From the NCBI GenBank assembly GCA_038874475.1, contig JAVZCJ010000009.1, forward strand, positions 1 to 64,000: 64,000 nucleotides of DNA, given 5' to 3'. The notes beneath the pieces were generated by a model. That model was given only the letters and a program-made list of their open reading frames with translations. It made no database searches and was not told the origin of the DNA. This DNA is from Nitrososphaerota archaeon (GTDB lineage: Archaea > Thermoproteota > Nitrososphaeria_A > Caldarchaeales > JAVZCJ01). Both the position numbers and the translations under genes were made by a program. How positions within the stretch are numbered: position 1 is the stretch's first letter; every line of letters starts with the position of its first letter. Shown here piece by piece: positions 26,320-34,529 of this stretch.

Positions 26320-27393
26320 ATGGGGAAATCATTAGAACGTTTTTATCAATCAATTATGCATAAAGAGCCTGATCAAGTTCCAGTATACATTGTTTCTTCC
26401 GAGCCTACATATGCAACATTTTGTGGAATAAAATTAATAGAGCTTTATAAAGATCCAGCAAAAATGCTTAAATGCCAATTATCATTCATAAAAAGATTTC
26501 CAAATGCATTATTTAGTATATTAAATTTATGGCCAAGATTAAGTGGTCCTGGGGATGGAATAACAACAGCATTTGGAGCTGAATTAGTTTGGTCAGAAAA
26601 TAATGCTCCTTGGACAAAACCAATTATTAAAGACCCAAAAGATATAGATAATCTTAAAACTCCAGATCCTTATAAAGATGGAAGATTACCAATTCAACTT
26701 GAAGGATTAAGATATTATATGGAAAAGGTTCCTATTGAAATTAGAGAAAAATATGGTTTATTAGATAATAATGCATATTGTCCTGGAGGAGTTGAATATG
26801 CAGCTCTTCTTATTGGTTATGATAAATTCCTTTTAGGTTTTCATAAATATCCTGAAAAAATACATAAACTTATAGAAATAATAACAGATTTATCAATAGA
26901 TTATGTAAAAGCACAAGAAAAAATTGTTGGAAAAATTACAAAAATATTTTTATCTGATCATTCTGCAACATTTATGTCAAGAAAAGAATTTGAAACATTT
27001 TGTGTACCATATTTAAAGAAAATAACAAATGCTTTTAAAAATGCTATAATAATTTATCATAATGAAGGTAATGTAAAACATCTTATAGATTTAATTCCAA
27101 AAATAGGAATAGATTGTTGGCATTTAGGTGAAAATATAGATTTGCTAAATACAAAGAAAATTATTGGAGATAAAATATGTCTTATTGGGAATATAGATCC
27201 AATTAATATTATGCTAAGAGGAGATCCTGAAAAAGTTGATGAAGCATGTAAAGATGCTATTAAAAAAGCAGCTCATAATGGAGGATATATATTAGCTCCA
27301 GGTGGTGGTTTTGTTGCTAATACTCCTCCAGAAAATATAGATGCTATGATAAAAGCAGCAGAAAAATATGGAAAATATCCTATTTTAGGATAA
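26320..27393 (+). CDS. Uroporphyrinogen decarboxylase-superfamily methyltransferase (MtaA/MtbA-like)
   Basis: TIM-barrel methyltransferase family that moves methyl groups to or from corrinoid proteins. SLERFYQSIMHKEPDQVPVY is the usual start, and the C-terminal LAPGGGFVANTPPENIDAM is a UroD-family motif. The position of the H-x-C zinc motif of MtaA reads YHNEGN, so the canonical zinc Cys is absent. The length of 357 fits. Monocistronic, flanked by decayed DNA on both sides, and about 1.27 kb upstream of the corrinoid-UroD operon. True heme-pathway UroD is unlikely given the sequence and context. Confidence 0.82.
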   Translation: MGKSLERFYQSIMHKEPDQVPVYIVSSEPTYATFCGIKLIELYKDPAKMLKCQLSFIKRFPNALFSILNLWPRLSGPGDGITTAFGAELVWSENNAPWTKPIIKDPKDIDNLKTPDPYKDGRLPIQLEGLRYYMEKVPIEIREKYGLLDNNAYCPGGVEYAALLIGYDKFLLGFHKYPEKIHKLIEIITDLSIDYVKAQEKIVGKITKIFLSDHSATFMSRKEFETFCVPYLKKITNAFKNAIIIYHNEGNVKHLIDLIPKIGIDCWHLGENIDLLNTKKIIGDKICLIGNIDPINIMLRGDPEKVDEACKDAIKKAAHNGGYILAPGGGFVANTPPENIDAMIKAAEKYGKYPILG

Positions 27394-27424
27394 TCGACTA
27401 AAATGAAGTGTTATACTCTGATTT

Positions 27425-28010
27425 TTAAGTTTTATATTAAAAAGCTATCAACTTAAGGCTATCCATGCTTTTATTCATTTTCCTGAAACTCTTAATTTAT
27501 AATTGGTAAACAAATATTAAATTGTTTTATTCTTCTTTTTAATTCACTAAATCATAATTCTATAGAATTCCTTATTCCAAATTTTTTTCTCCTATATTTT
27601 ACTTTTAGAAATTTTATTGGCAAAATAGTCCCTTATCAGTATAAATAATAGGAATTTTTAAGCATAAATCTTTAATTTTCTCTAAGAATGTTAAACATTC
27701 TCCAATACCGCATTCCTTTGTTACTTGAATTTTGATTAATTCTTCATTTTAATTCCTATTACATTCCATAAATAAGCCTTTTTTCTTAAATTCCAAATTA
27801 TAGTTTCATCTAAAGCTATAAATCCTCTTTTTTAATAATAATTCGCTAGCTTTAAAAAATTTTCTTATAGGTTCATAACTTATTTTATATCCTAATTCAT
27901 TTAATATCTTACTTACTTTTCTTAAGCTTAGTCCTTCTATGTATGCTTTTACTGAAATTGCTTTAATAAAAGCTGAAATTCTATTTCTAGAAAAAATTTT
28001 CTATTAGAAA
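27425..28010 (-). pseudogene. Decayed DDE transposase (insertion sequence remnant)
   Basis: Reverse-strand translation in shifting frames gives an archaeal IS transposase: ISVKAYIEGLSLRKVSKILN, then the PIIYTDKGLF strand carrying the second acidic residue, then FGIRNSIE and FSELKRRIKQFNICLP near the C-terminus. Several stops and frameshifts interrupt it and the N-terminal part is missing. It abuts the 5' side of the broken iolB, so insertion or its excision may have truncated that gene. A similar short fragment (TATCCATGCTTT) recurs near 39003. No intact terminal repeats were found. Confidence 0.7.
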
Positions 28011-28023
28011 ATAATAGTAAAAA

Positions 28024-28590
28024 TTGGCTCATAGTTATTCCAAATGCTCACAATCTTATTATTGCTTTAAGGTAAAAATAACAACTGATTATTTAAATTA
28101 TTCTATTGAACTAAATGAAAAAGATGTTTGTTATTTACCGGTACAGATTTCATTTGAAATTAATAAAGCTTCCCAAGAAGCATTTATTATTATAGCCGAA
28201 GCTTTTATGGATAAATATTTTTCACCTTATGTAAAAAGATTTAGAGAAATACCTCATTTTAAATCAGGTTACCCTTCTTATCAACGTATGGTATATGTAG
28301 CTATTGGAGAACAAGATAAGGCGAATCATTTCCTTGTCGGTTATACTGAAGGATTAAAAGGTAATTGAACGAGTTGGCCACCACATAAACATGATGATAA
28401 ACCGGAAGTATTCATGTATTATGGAATGAATGAAGGCTATGAATTGCAAATGCTTGTTACAAGGGAAGTATACAAAGTCGAAAATGAAGATGCATTAATA
28501 ATAGAAGGGATATCATCAAAATGTTGCTATTTCATCCTGTGGTATAAACTATTTATGGATAATTTATGCTGAAAAAAGTTTCTATTGGAA
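28024..28590 (+). pseudogene. iolB: Broken iolB (5-deoxy-glucuronate isomerase) remnant
   Basis: The IolB/KduI cupin hallmark GN-W-(S/T)SWPPHKHD is split by a stop: GN, TGA at 28366-28368, then TSWPPHKHDDKPEVF. The frame continues to about 28510, where a one-base shift is needed to recover GYHQNVAISSCGINYLWIIYAE, the IolB C-terminal GYHP...YYLW-type end. Upstream, VGYTEGLKGN and the FEINKASQEAF region match the first cupin half, but the N-terminal 50-100 residues are absent where the transposase relic begins. IolB normally isomerises 5-deoxy-glucuronate in inositol catabolism. The gene is certainly non-functional as read. Confidence 0.82.
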
Positions 28591-28659
28591 AAACACACAT
28601 GTGGTTAAGTCGATAGAAAAATTTTTATACTTATTTTATCTTAATATTAAGAGAGATGT

Positions 28660-29304
28660 ATGTTGTCCAAAGACATTTTAAAGCGGATTACTGACGGTAT
28701 AGTAAATCTTGAGTATGAAAACGTTAAGAAGCTGATTAATTCAGCCCTCGAGAAAGATATAAAACCTCTAGAGATATTGGAAGCTTTAAGAAAAGGTTTA
28801 GAAAAAGTTGGAGAAAAATTTGAGAAACAAGAGTATTTTCTTTCCGAGCTAATTATGGCTGGAGAGATTATGAAAGATTTATTAAATACTCTAAAGCCGT
28901 ACTTGTTTTCGGGAATTACTAAAGTAAAAGGGAAAATTGTACTGGGAACAATTTTAGGCGATTTGCATGATATAGGCAAAGATATAATTAAAACTCTGTT
29001 AATATCATCAGGGTTTGAGGTTTATGATTTAGGTATTGATGTGCCACCTGAACAATTTGTTAAAAAAGCTGAAGAGGTACATGCTGATATTATAGGAATT
29101 TCAGCTTTGCTTTCAACAACAGTACCTATCACAGCTGAAGTTGTTAAATATCTTGAAGAAGCCAATTTAAGAAAGAAAGTTAAAGTAATTATTGGAGGAG
29201 CAGCGGTTAGGAAAGAACATATTAAAAAATATGGTGTTGATGCTGCAGTAAATGATGCTATCGAGGGATTAAACATAATAAAAACATGGATGGGAATAAA
29301 ATGA
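28660..29304 (+). CDS. Corrinoid (cobalamin-binding) methyltransferase protein
   Basis: 214-residue methyl carrier, paralogue of the partial gene at 1-556. Residues 1-85 form the helical cap (EYFLSELIMAGEIM). The B12 domain has D101-L-H103-D-I-G in GTILGDLHDIGKD, where H103 is the cobalt ligand, then GIDVPPEQF, SALLSTTV and IIGGAAV. It is first in a plus-strand operon with two UroD-superfamily methyltransferases; its stop overlaps the next ATG (ATGA). A TATA-like TTTTTATACT lies at 28622-28631. The natural partners are the overlapping MtaA-like genes. Confidence 0.94.
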   Translation: MLSKDILKRITDGIVNLEYENVKKLINSALEKDIKPLEILEALRKGLEKVGEKFEKQEYFLSELIMAGEIMKDLLNTLKPYLFSGITKVKGKIVLGTILGDLHDIGKDIIKTLLISSGFEVYDLGIDVPPEQFVKKAEEVHADIIGISALLSTTVPITAEVVKYLEEANLRKKVKVIIGGAAVRKEHIKKYGVDAAVNDAIEGLNIIKTWMGIK

Positions 29305-30398
29305 AGTCACGAGAACGTGTTATAAAAGCTATTCAACATGAAGAACCAGATTATGTACCTTTAGATGGACAATTTAGAACAGAACAATTATATAATCTAA
29401 AAAAATATTTTGGTGTAAATGAAGATGAAGAAGTACTAATAAAACTTGGAATAGATTTAAGAACTGTTTTTATGGAACCATCAAATGAATTTAAAAGAAA
29501 AGCATTTCCATTAAGACAATATCCTGAACGATGGGTCATAAAAAGACCCGATGGTTTACTCGAGGACGAATGGGGTATAAGATATAGCGAGGGTGCAACA
29601 GGTGTTTATATACATTGGGTTTACCATCCACTTCAAGAGAAAGATATTTCAGAATACGAATTTCCTGATATTAATGCAGAAGGACGTTTTGAAAACGCTG
29701 AAAAAAACATTAAAAAATGGATGAATACTTATGCAACCGCAGCTAGCGTAGAAATGACTTTATTTGAACAGGCTTGGTACTTATGTGGCTATCGTAATTT
29801 TATTAAACAGCTTTATGAGAATCCTAATTATGTGAACAAACTATTAGATAAGTTACAATTATTTCGTGAGGAACAAATCAAAAGATTCATAGACATGGGT
29901 GTAGATATAATTAAATTAGGTGATGACATTGGTATGCAAACAAATATGATACTTTCACCAAACATATGGCGAAAATTTTTTAAACATCGCATTGAACAAC
30001 TGATTAACACAGCTAAAAAACATGGAGATGTATTTATATTTTATCATAGTGATGGCTACATAGAACCCGTGATATATGATTTAATTGAAATAGGCGTAGA
30101 TATTTTAGATCCTATTCAACCCGAATGCATGGATCCTGCTAAGATAAAAGAAAAATATGGAGATAAAATAACGTTACATGGCACAATTTCAATACAGGAA
30201 ACTTTACCATTCGGATCTATTGATGATGTAAAAAATGAAGTTTTAAATAGGATTAGAAAATGTGCATCAGGGGGAGGGTTAATACTAGGACCTGCGCATA
30301 AAATACAGATAGATACCCCTCTTGAGAACATTCTAGCATTGTATAAAGTGGCAAAGAAGTATGGTAAATACCCGATAAGGGGGTTGAAAAATTTATAA
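29301..30398 (+). CDS. Uroporphyrinogen decarboxylase-superfamily methyltransferase
   Basis: I choose the ATG at 29301 (MKSRERVIKAIQHEEPDYV) because it matches the family N-terminus and overlaps the upstream stop as ATGA; an ATG at 29286 is also in frame. Motifs: DIIKLGDDIGMQTNMILSP, then YHSDGYIEPVIYDL where MtaA has its H-x-C zinc site (here H-S-D), then GVDILDPIQPE and LGPAHKIQIDTP. Translationally coupled to the corrinoid protein, so likely its methyl donor- or acceptor-side enzyme. Substrate unknown. Confidence 0.85.
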   Translation: MKSRERVIKAIQHEEPDYVPLDGQFRTEQLYNLKKYFGVNEDEEVLIKLGIDLRTVFMEPSNEFKRKAFPLRQYPERWVIKRPDGLLEDEWGIRYSEGATGVYIHWVYHPLQEKDISEYEFPDINAEGRFENAEKNIKKWMNTYATAASVEMTLFEQAWYLCGYRNFIKQLYENPNYVNKLLDKLQLFREEQIKRFIDMGVDIIKLGDDIGMQTNMILSPNIWRKFFKHRIEQLINTAKKHGDVFIFYHSDGYIEPVIYDLIEIGVDILDPIQPECMDPAKIKEKYGDKITLHGTISIQETLPFGSIDDVKNEVLNRIRKCASGGGLILGPAHKIQIDTPLENILALYKVAKKYGKYPIRGLKNL

Positions 30399-30435
30399 AA
30401 AATGTAGTAAATATAATAAAAGAAGGTTTTTAAAA

Positions 30436-31557
30436 GTGATACAGGAATGGATTAAAAAAATAGGGGATATTATTAACCTGCAAAAAATAGAGGAAGCAAA
30501 AGAACTTCAAATAGCTGCATGGAACTTTAAATCAGTCGATTACCCTCCACTTATTATAGATTTTTCTTCTCCAATACAATGGCCTGCATTTAGTTACGAA
30601 GAAATTTTTAATAATAAAGATAAAATGTTGATACAGCAATTAGGAATAGTATACCCCCATTGCTTAATACAGGATGATTCTGTCCCGGGTATCCGGGCTA
30701 ATTATGGCTTAGTAGTAATTCCATCAGCTTTTGGTTGCGAAATAGAAATACCAAGGGAAGGCATGCCCTGGATTAAAAAGCGGCCACTCGAAGAAGAGCC
30801 ACTAAATTTAGATAAAATAGCATATCCAATGATCAATGAAGGATTAATGAAAAAAGTTTTAGAAACAAACGAGTATTTCTCTAAAATACTTAATAATACA
30901 GGTGTACGAGTATTTTTATCAGATACGCAAGGTCCATTAAATATAGCTTATTCCCTTATGGGTAATAAATTATTTACTTCATTTTATAAGAATTCCGAAT
31001 TCTTAAAGAAACTTCTTGATATAATTTCAGATGTTTATATCGAATTTTCATTAGCACAGAAAGAAATTATCAAAGAACCAATTACACAAGGAGTACATGG
31101 GTGGGATGGAGATGAGGGCCCATTTGGCATATGGATGGATAAAGGCGGAGTACGTATAGCCGATGATGTAGCAGTTATGGTTTCTCCAAAAATATATAAA
31201 GAATTTGTTATTCCTTATATTAGAAAATGCTTAAGACCATTCGATGGAGGAATGTTACATATATGTGGAAATGCAAATCACCTTCTTCATGAAATTGTTT
31301 CAATCCCAGAAGTTAAAGCTGTGCACTTTGGTAATCCAGAAATGTTTAATCTAAAAAATTTAATAGATCTTTTTCATAAAAAAGCCTGTATAATCTGGAC
31401 TGATAAACCAAAGAGAAAAAAACTTGATGTTTGGGTTAAAGAGATTGTAAATATTCTTGGTGGCTGTACAACAGGAATAATTTTCTCAACAAAAGTTTCA
31501 AATTATAAAGATGCTAAAGAACTTTTAAGTAAATGGAAGTTGGAATTTAGAAGATAA
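30436..31557 (+). CDS. UroD-superfamily methyltransferase with canonical zinc motif
   Basis: A 373-residue divergent member. It keeps the zinc-site pattern of MtaA/MtbA: H-I-C in GMLHICGNANHLL and a later Cys in ILGGCTTGI. These normally bind the thiol acceptor (coenzyme M in methanogens). Other landmarks are DTQGPLNIAYSLMG and WDGDEGPFGIW. The start is GTG, 37 nt after the previous gene, third in the corrinoid operon. It is convergent with the minus-strand methyltransferase, 15 nt apart. It may be the enzyme passing methyl from the corrinoid to a thiol or pterin, or act on the substrate. Confidence 0.75.
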   Translation: MIQEWIKKIGDIINLQKIEEAKELQIAAWNFKSVDYPPLIIDFSSPIQWPAFSYEEIFNNKDKMLIQQLGIVYPHCLIQDDSVPGIRANYGLVVIPSAFGCEIEIPREGMPWIKKRPLEEEPLNLDKIAYPMINEGLMKKVLETNEYFSKILNNTGVRVFLSDTQGPLNIAYSLMGNKLFTSFYKNSEFLKKLLDIISDVYIEFSLAQKEIIKEPITQGVHGWDGDEGPFGIWMDKGGVRIADDVAVMVSPKIYKEFVIPYIRKCLRPFDGGMLHICGNANHLLHEIVSIPEVKAVHFGNPEMFNLKNLIDLFHKKACIIWTDKPKRKKLDVWVKEIVNILGGCTTGIIFSTKVSNYKDAKELLSKWKLEFRR

Positions 31558-31572
31558 TTTGACCATTTAATA

Positions 31573-32661
31573 TTAAATCGGATATCTTCCATATTTTTTA
31601 GCAGTTTCATACATTAATACTGCATTTTCAACAGGGATGCCAGAATGAATTTCACTACTTGATCCAATAAAGAAACCTGATCCTGGGGCTGCAGCATTAA
31701 TACAATCTATAGTTGCTTTTATGATTTCTTTTGAGGTACCATGTGACAAAAGTTGAGTACAATCTATGTTTCCTATGAGTATTATTTTATCTCCATATTT
31801 TTCTTTTATTTCAGCAATATTCATACCTGCCGTTGGTTCAATAGGATTTAAACCATCAATTCCAGCTTCTACAAGATTATCTAATATGCGATTTAAGTTA
31901 CCATCACTATGAAAAAGAACTTTTATATTTTTCTTTTTTAATGGTTGCATTATTTTTCTTAGTCTTGGCAGAAATTCATTTTTAAGAAAACTTGGAGAGA
32001 ACATTAATCCGCCTCTATGAGCTATATCATCGCATATCATAAATGCCGGGCCTAATTCAAATTCTGCATAAATTTTTGTTATAATTGTAATAAATTTTGT
32101 GAATAGATCTAGTAAGTACTTAAGAATATTGGGGGCTAAATAAATTATTTTAGAAAAGAGCTGCAAACCAGTAAATGTATATGCTTCAGTAAGACATCCT
32201 TCTGTTGCGCCAATAAAAATTGTATGGGGCCAAAGAATATCGTGATATTTTTTAAATTCATCTAAATACCATTGAACCACTTCATCTTCGATAGGATACT
32301 TAGGTAAATTAGTCTCTAATTCCTCAATAGTAGTAAAAGGTCTACTTTTAATAAATTTTGTTGTTTGAGTGATATCAAATTGTGTTTCCCATCCTTCTCT
32401 GGGTATATCTAAAAATTTGAACCATGATTCAATTTTAAGATCTAGCCAATGTTTATTTTTCTTATTGTAAGGTAAGAGATGTAAACGTCTAGTAGCATCT
32501 ATGCCTAAAGCTTTATGGGTCTTTGATGCAACAATTAATGGGTCTCCTTGTCCACCAAACTTCTTAAATAGAATTTCATTATTAAGCTTATCCCATATGG
32601 GAACTCTATCAGGTTCCTCAAAATTTAATGCTCTAACGACTCTTTCATATGCATTTAACAT
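31573..32661 (-). CDS. UroD-superfamily methyltransferase, last gene of the ABC-importer operon
   Basis: A 362-residue member: AYERVVRALNFEEPDRVPIWD start, ICDDIAHRGGLMFSP, then LFHSDGNLNRILDNL (H-S-D at the zinc position, like 29301), GIDGLNPIEPTAGM and FIGSSSEIHSGIPVENA. It lies 40 nt downstream of the MalG-type permease on the same strand, so it is expressed with the importer and probably acts on the imported compound or its methyl group. This is the strongest physical link between transport and methyl transfer in the region. Confidence 0.85.
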   Translation of the reverse strand: MLNAYERVVRALNFEEPDRVPIWDKLNNEILFKKFGGQGDPLIVASKTHKALGIDATRRLHLLPYNKKNKHWLDLKIESWFKFLDIPREGWETQFDITQTTKFIKSRPFTTIEELETNLPKYPIEDEVVQWYLDEFKKYHDILWPHTIFIGATEGCLTEAYTFTGLQLFSKIIYLAPNILKYLLDLFTKFITIITKIYAEFELGPAFMICDDIAHRGGLMFSPSFLKNEFLPRLRKIMQPLKKKNIKVLFHSDGNLNRILDNLVEAGIDGLNPIEPTAGMNIAEIKEKYGDKIILIGNIDCTQLLSHGTSKEIIKATIDCINAAAPGSGFFIGSSSEIHSGIPVENAVLMYETAKKYGRYPI

Positions 32662-32701
32662 AACTTTATGTCTCCTAAATTATATTTAAGATTATTGCTA
32701 A

Positions 32702-33595
32702 TTATCCCCTTATAGCTCCCATCGTAAGACCTTTAACTAAATATCTTTGGATATAAAATGAAAATATAATCATTGGTATAATTGCAATTACACCTCCCGC
32801 CGCCGCAGGACCCCAAGTAGTTCCCCGCTCTACTTGAGACGTAAAAACAGTAGTATATACTGGTAATGTTTGTGCAACTTGTGTTGTTGTTAATGCTGTT
32901 GCTAAAAGTAATTCATTCCAGCACGTAATAAAACAAATTATAGAAGCTGCAACTAAACCTGGTAATGAAAGAGGTAAAACAATCTTTAAAAAAGAGTTTA
33001 CTCTATTACATCCATCAATTAAAGCAGCTTCATCTAACTCTTTTGGAATATCATTAAAGAAACCAACCAATACTAATGTAGCAAATGGAATATTAGTGAT
33101 TAAATATGCTATAATCAATGCCCACCACGTATTAACTAACTTCATATAATAAAATATAATAAAAATCGGTATAACAATTACAGCAGGGGGGATCATCCTT
33201 AAACCTAAGAGCCATGTAAATAAATTTTTCCCACCAAACTTAAGTCTTGCTATCGAGTAAGCTAACAATGCTCCTAAAAAAACAGATATCATCGTAGTTA
33301 AAAAAGAAACTATAGTACTATTTAATAGAAATGGAATTATACTTTGATATCTATATATAGCACCTGCTTCTGCCCATATGCCCCTCACATATCCTAAAAT
33401 TAATAGATAGTTATCTGGAATTAATTTAGAGGGCACCCATACAGGTGGAGAAGTAAAAACTTCTGACGGTGTCTTAAAAGAAGTTATTGTAAGCCAGTAT
33501 AAAGGGAAAAGATAAAATATTAATGTAAAAAACAACATGGTATAAATTACGATCCCTTTTATTTTTTCCCATTTAACAATTTTCATGTTTGCCAC
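32702..33595 (-). CDS. Carbohydrate-type ABC transporter permease (MalG family)
   Basis: Inner permease of a CUT1-type importer: six hydrophobic segments over 297 residues. The EAA loop is ELDEAALIDGCNRVNSFLKIVLPLSLPGL. The N-terminal FPLYWLTITSFKTPSEVF and the C-terminal KGLTMGAIRG are typical of MalG homologues. It overlaps the upstream permease by 13 nt. No ATPase gene is present, so a shared ATPase (MsmK/MalK type) encoded elsewhere must energise it. Confidence 0.92.
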   Translation of the reverse strand: MANMKIVKWEKIKGIVIYTMLFFTLIFYLFPLYWLTITSFKTPSEVFTSPPVWVPSKLIPDNYLLILGYVRGIWAEAGAIYRYQSIIPFLLNSTIVSFLTTMISVFLGALLAYSIARLKFGGKNLFTWLLGLRMIPPAVIVIPIFIIFYYMKLVNTWWALIIAYLITNIPFATLVLVGFFNDIPKELDEAALIDGCNRVNSFLKIVLPLSLPGLVAASIICFITCWNELLLATALTTTQVAQTLPVYTTVFTSQVERGTTWGPAAAGGVIAIIPMIIFSFYIQRYLVKGLTMGAIRG

Positions 33596-34491
33596 CCCAA
33601 TCTTCTTTCTAACTTTGTTATCCTTAATAATATTAAAGTAATTATTGTAAGTATTAGCAACATTATATATGAAAGAGAAGATGCATATCCCATATCTCCA
33701 AACCTAAAAGCCATTCTATATATGTAAAGTGATAAAACCTCTGTAGAAAATGCAGGTCCACCATAAGTAATTACATATACCGTATCAAAAATCTTAAAAG
33801 CTTCTATAATCCTTAGTGTTAATGCGATAGAGATAGCTGGTATAAGCATAGGCCATGTAATATGCTTAAAAATTTGTAATGGAGAAGCGCCATCAACTTT
33901 TGCAGCATCATATAACTCGATAGGAATTGCTTGAAGACCTGCTAATAATATTATAAACATAAATGGTGAAGACTTCCATACCTCAGTGATTATAATAGAA
34001 ATTTTAGCTAGTACAGGGTTCCCTATCAAATCTATATCTCTAAATCCAATAATATTAAGAATATAGGTTAATGGTCCAAATTTATCGTAAAGTAATCTCC
34101 ACGTAAGTCCACTTATAATTGGGGGGATCATCATAGGTATAATAAATAATAATTGAAGTATCCTTTTACCTTTAATTTTCTCATTTAATATTAGTGCTAA
34201 TGATAATCCTAAAATAAACTCTAAAATAATGCTACTAATAACCATTATGAATGTATTTATAAGAGATCCCCAAAAATATTTATCAGAAGATATTCTTATA
34301 AAATTTCCTAAACCAATAATTTCAGGCTGGCTCATTGACGTAAGATCAAAGCGTGAGAAAGCTAAGTATATCAAGTAAATAGTTGGAAATGCTATTAATG
34401 GAATTAAAATCATAAGAGATGGAAGAGAAAAAATAATTCTTGCATATTTATCAATTGATAATGAAGCCCTTAATAATTTTCCTTTTTTCAT
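33583..34491 (-). CDS. Carbohydrate-type ABC transporter permease (MalF/UgpA family)
   Basis: 302 residues with six predicted membrane spans. The EAA loop is IELYDAAKVDGASPLQIFKHITWPMLIPAI. GLGNFIRISSDKYFWGSLINT near residue 75 is the characteristic MalF/UgpA segment. Second gene in the importer operon, 38 nt after the binding-protein gene with a hairpin between, and overlapping the next permease. Confidence 0.92.
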   Translation of the reverse strand: MKKGKLLRASLSIDKYARIIFSLPSLMILIPLIAFPTIYLIYLAFSRFDLTSMSQPEIIGLGNFIRISSDKYFWGSLINTFIMVISSIILEFILGLSLALILNEKIKGKRILQLLFIIPMMIPPIISGLTWRLLYDKFGPLTYILNIIGFRDIDLIGNPVLAKISIIITEVWKSSPFMFIILLAGLQAIPIELYDAAKVDGASPLQIFKHITWPMLIPAISIALTLRIIEAFKIFDTVYVITYGGPAFSTEVLSLYIYRMAFRFGDMGYASSLSYIMLLILTIITLILLRITKLERRLGWQT

Positions 34492-34497
34492 ACATTA

Positions 34498-34524
34498 ACC
34501 CTTTTTTTAAAAAAAAGAAGGGGG
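34498..34524 (-). terminator. Hairpin between binding-protein and permease genes
   Basis: On the minus strand CCCCCTTCTTTTTTTT and AAAAAAAGGG form an imperfect stem, starting a few nt after the binding-protein stop. Such hairpins commonly cause partial termination or protect the 3' end, giving more binding protein than permease. Pattern-based only. Confidence 0.45.
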
Positions 34525-34529
34525 AAGTT

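Noticed and set aside
28366-28368. In-frame TGA as selenocysteine or pyrrolysine-like recoding in a metabolic gene of a corrinoid region
   Set aside because: The residue at this place in IolB is Trp (TGG), a one-base change from TGA; a later frameshift also breaks the gene and no SECIS-like hairpin is seen. Pyrrolysine uses TAG, not TGA.
26320-32661. Calling the UroD-superfamily genes hemE (heme synthesis)
   Set aside because: Four divergent copies, one coupled to a corrinoid protein and one to an importer, and absence of other heme genes fit methyltransferases instead.
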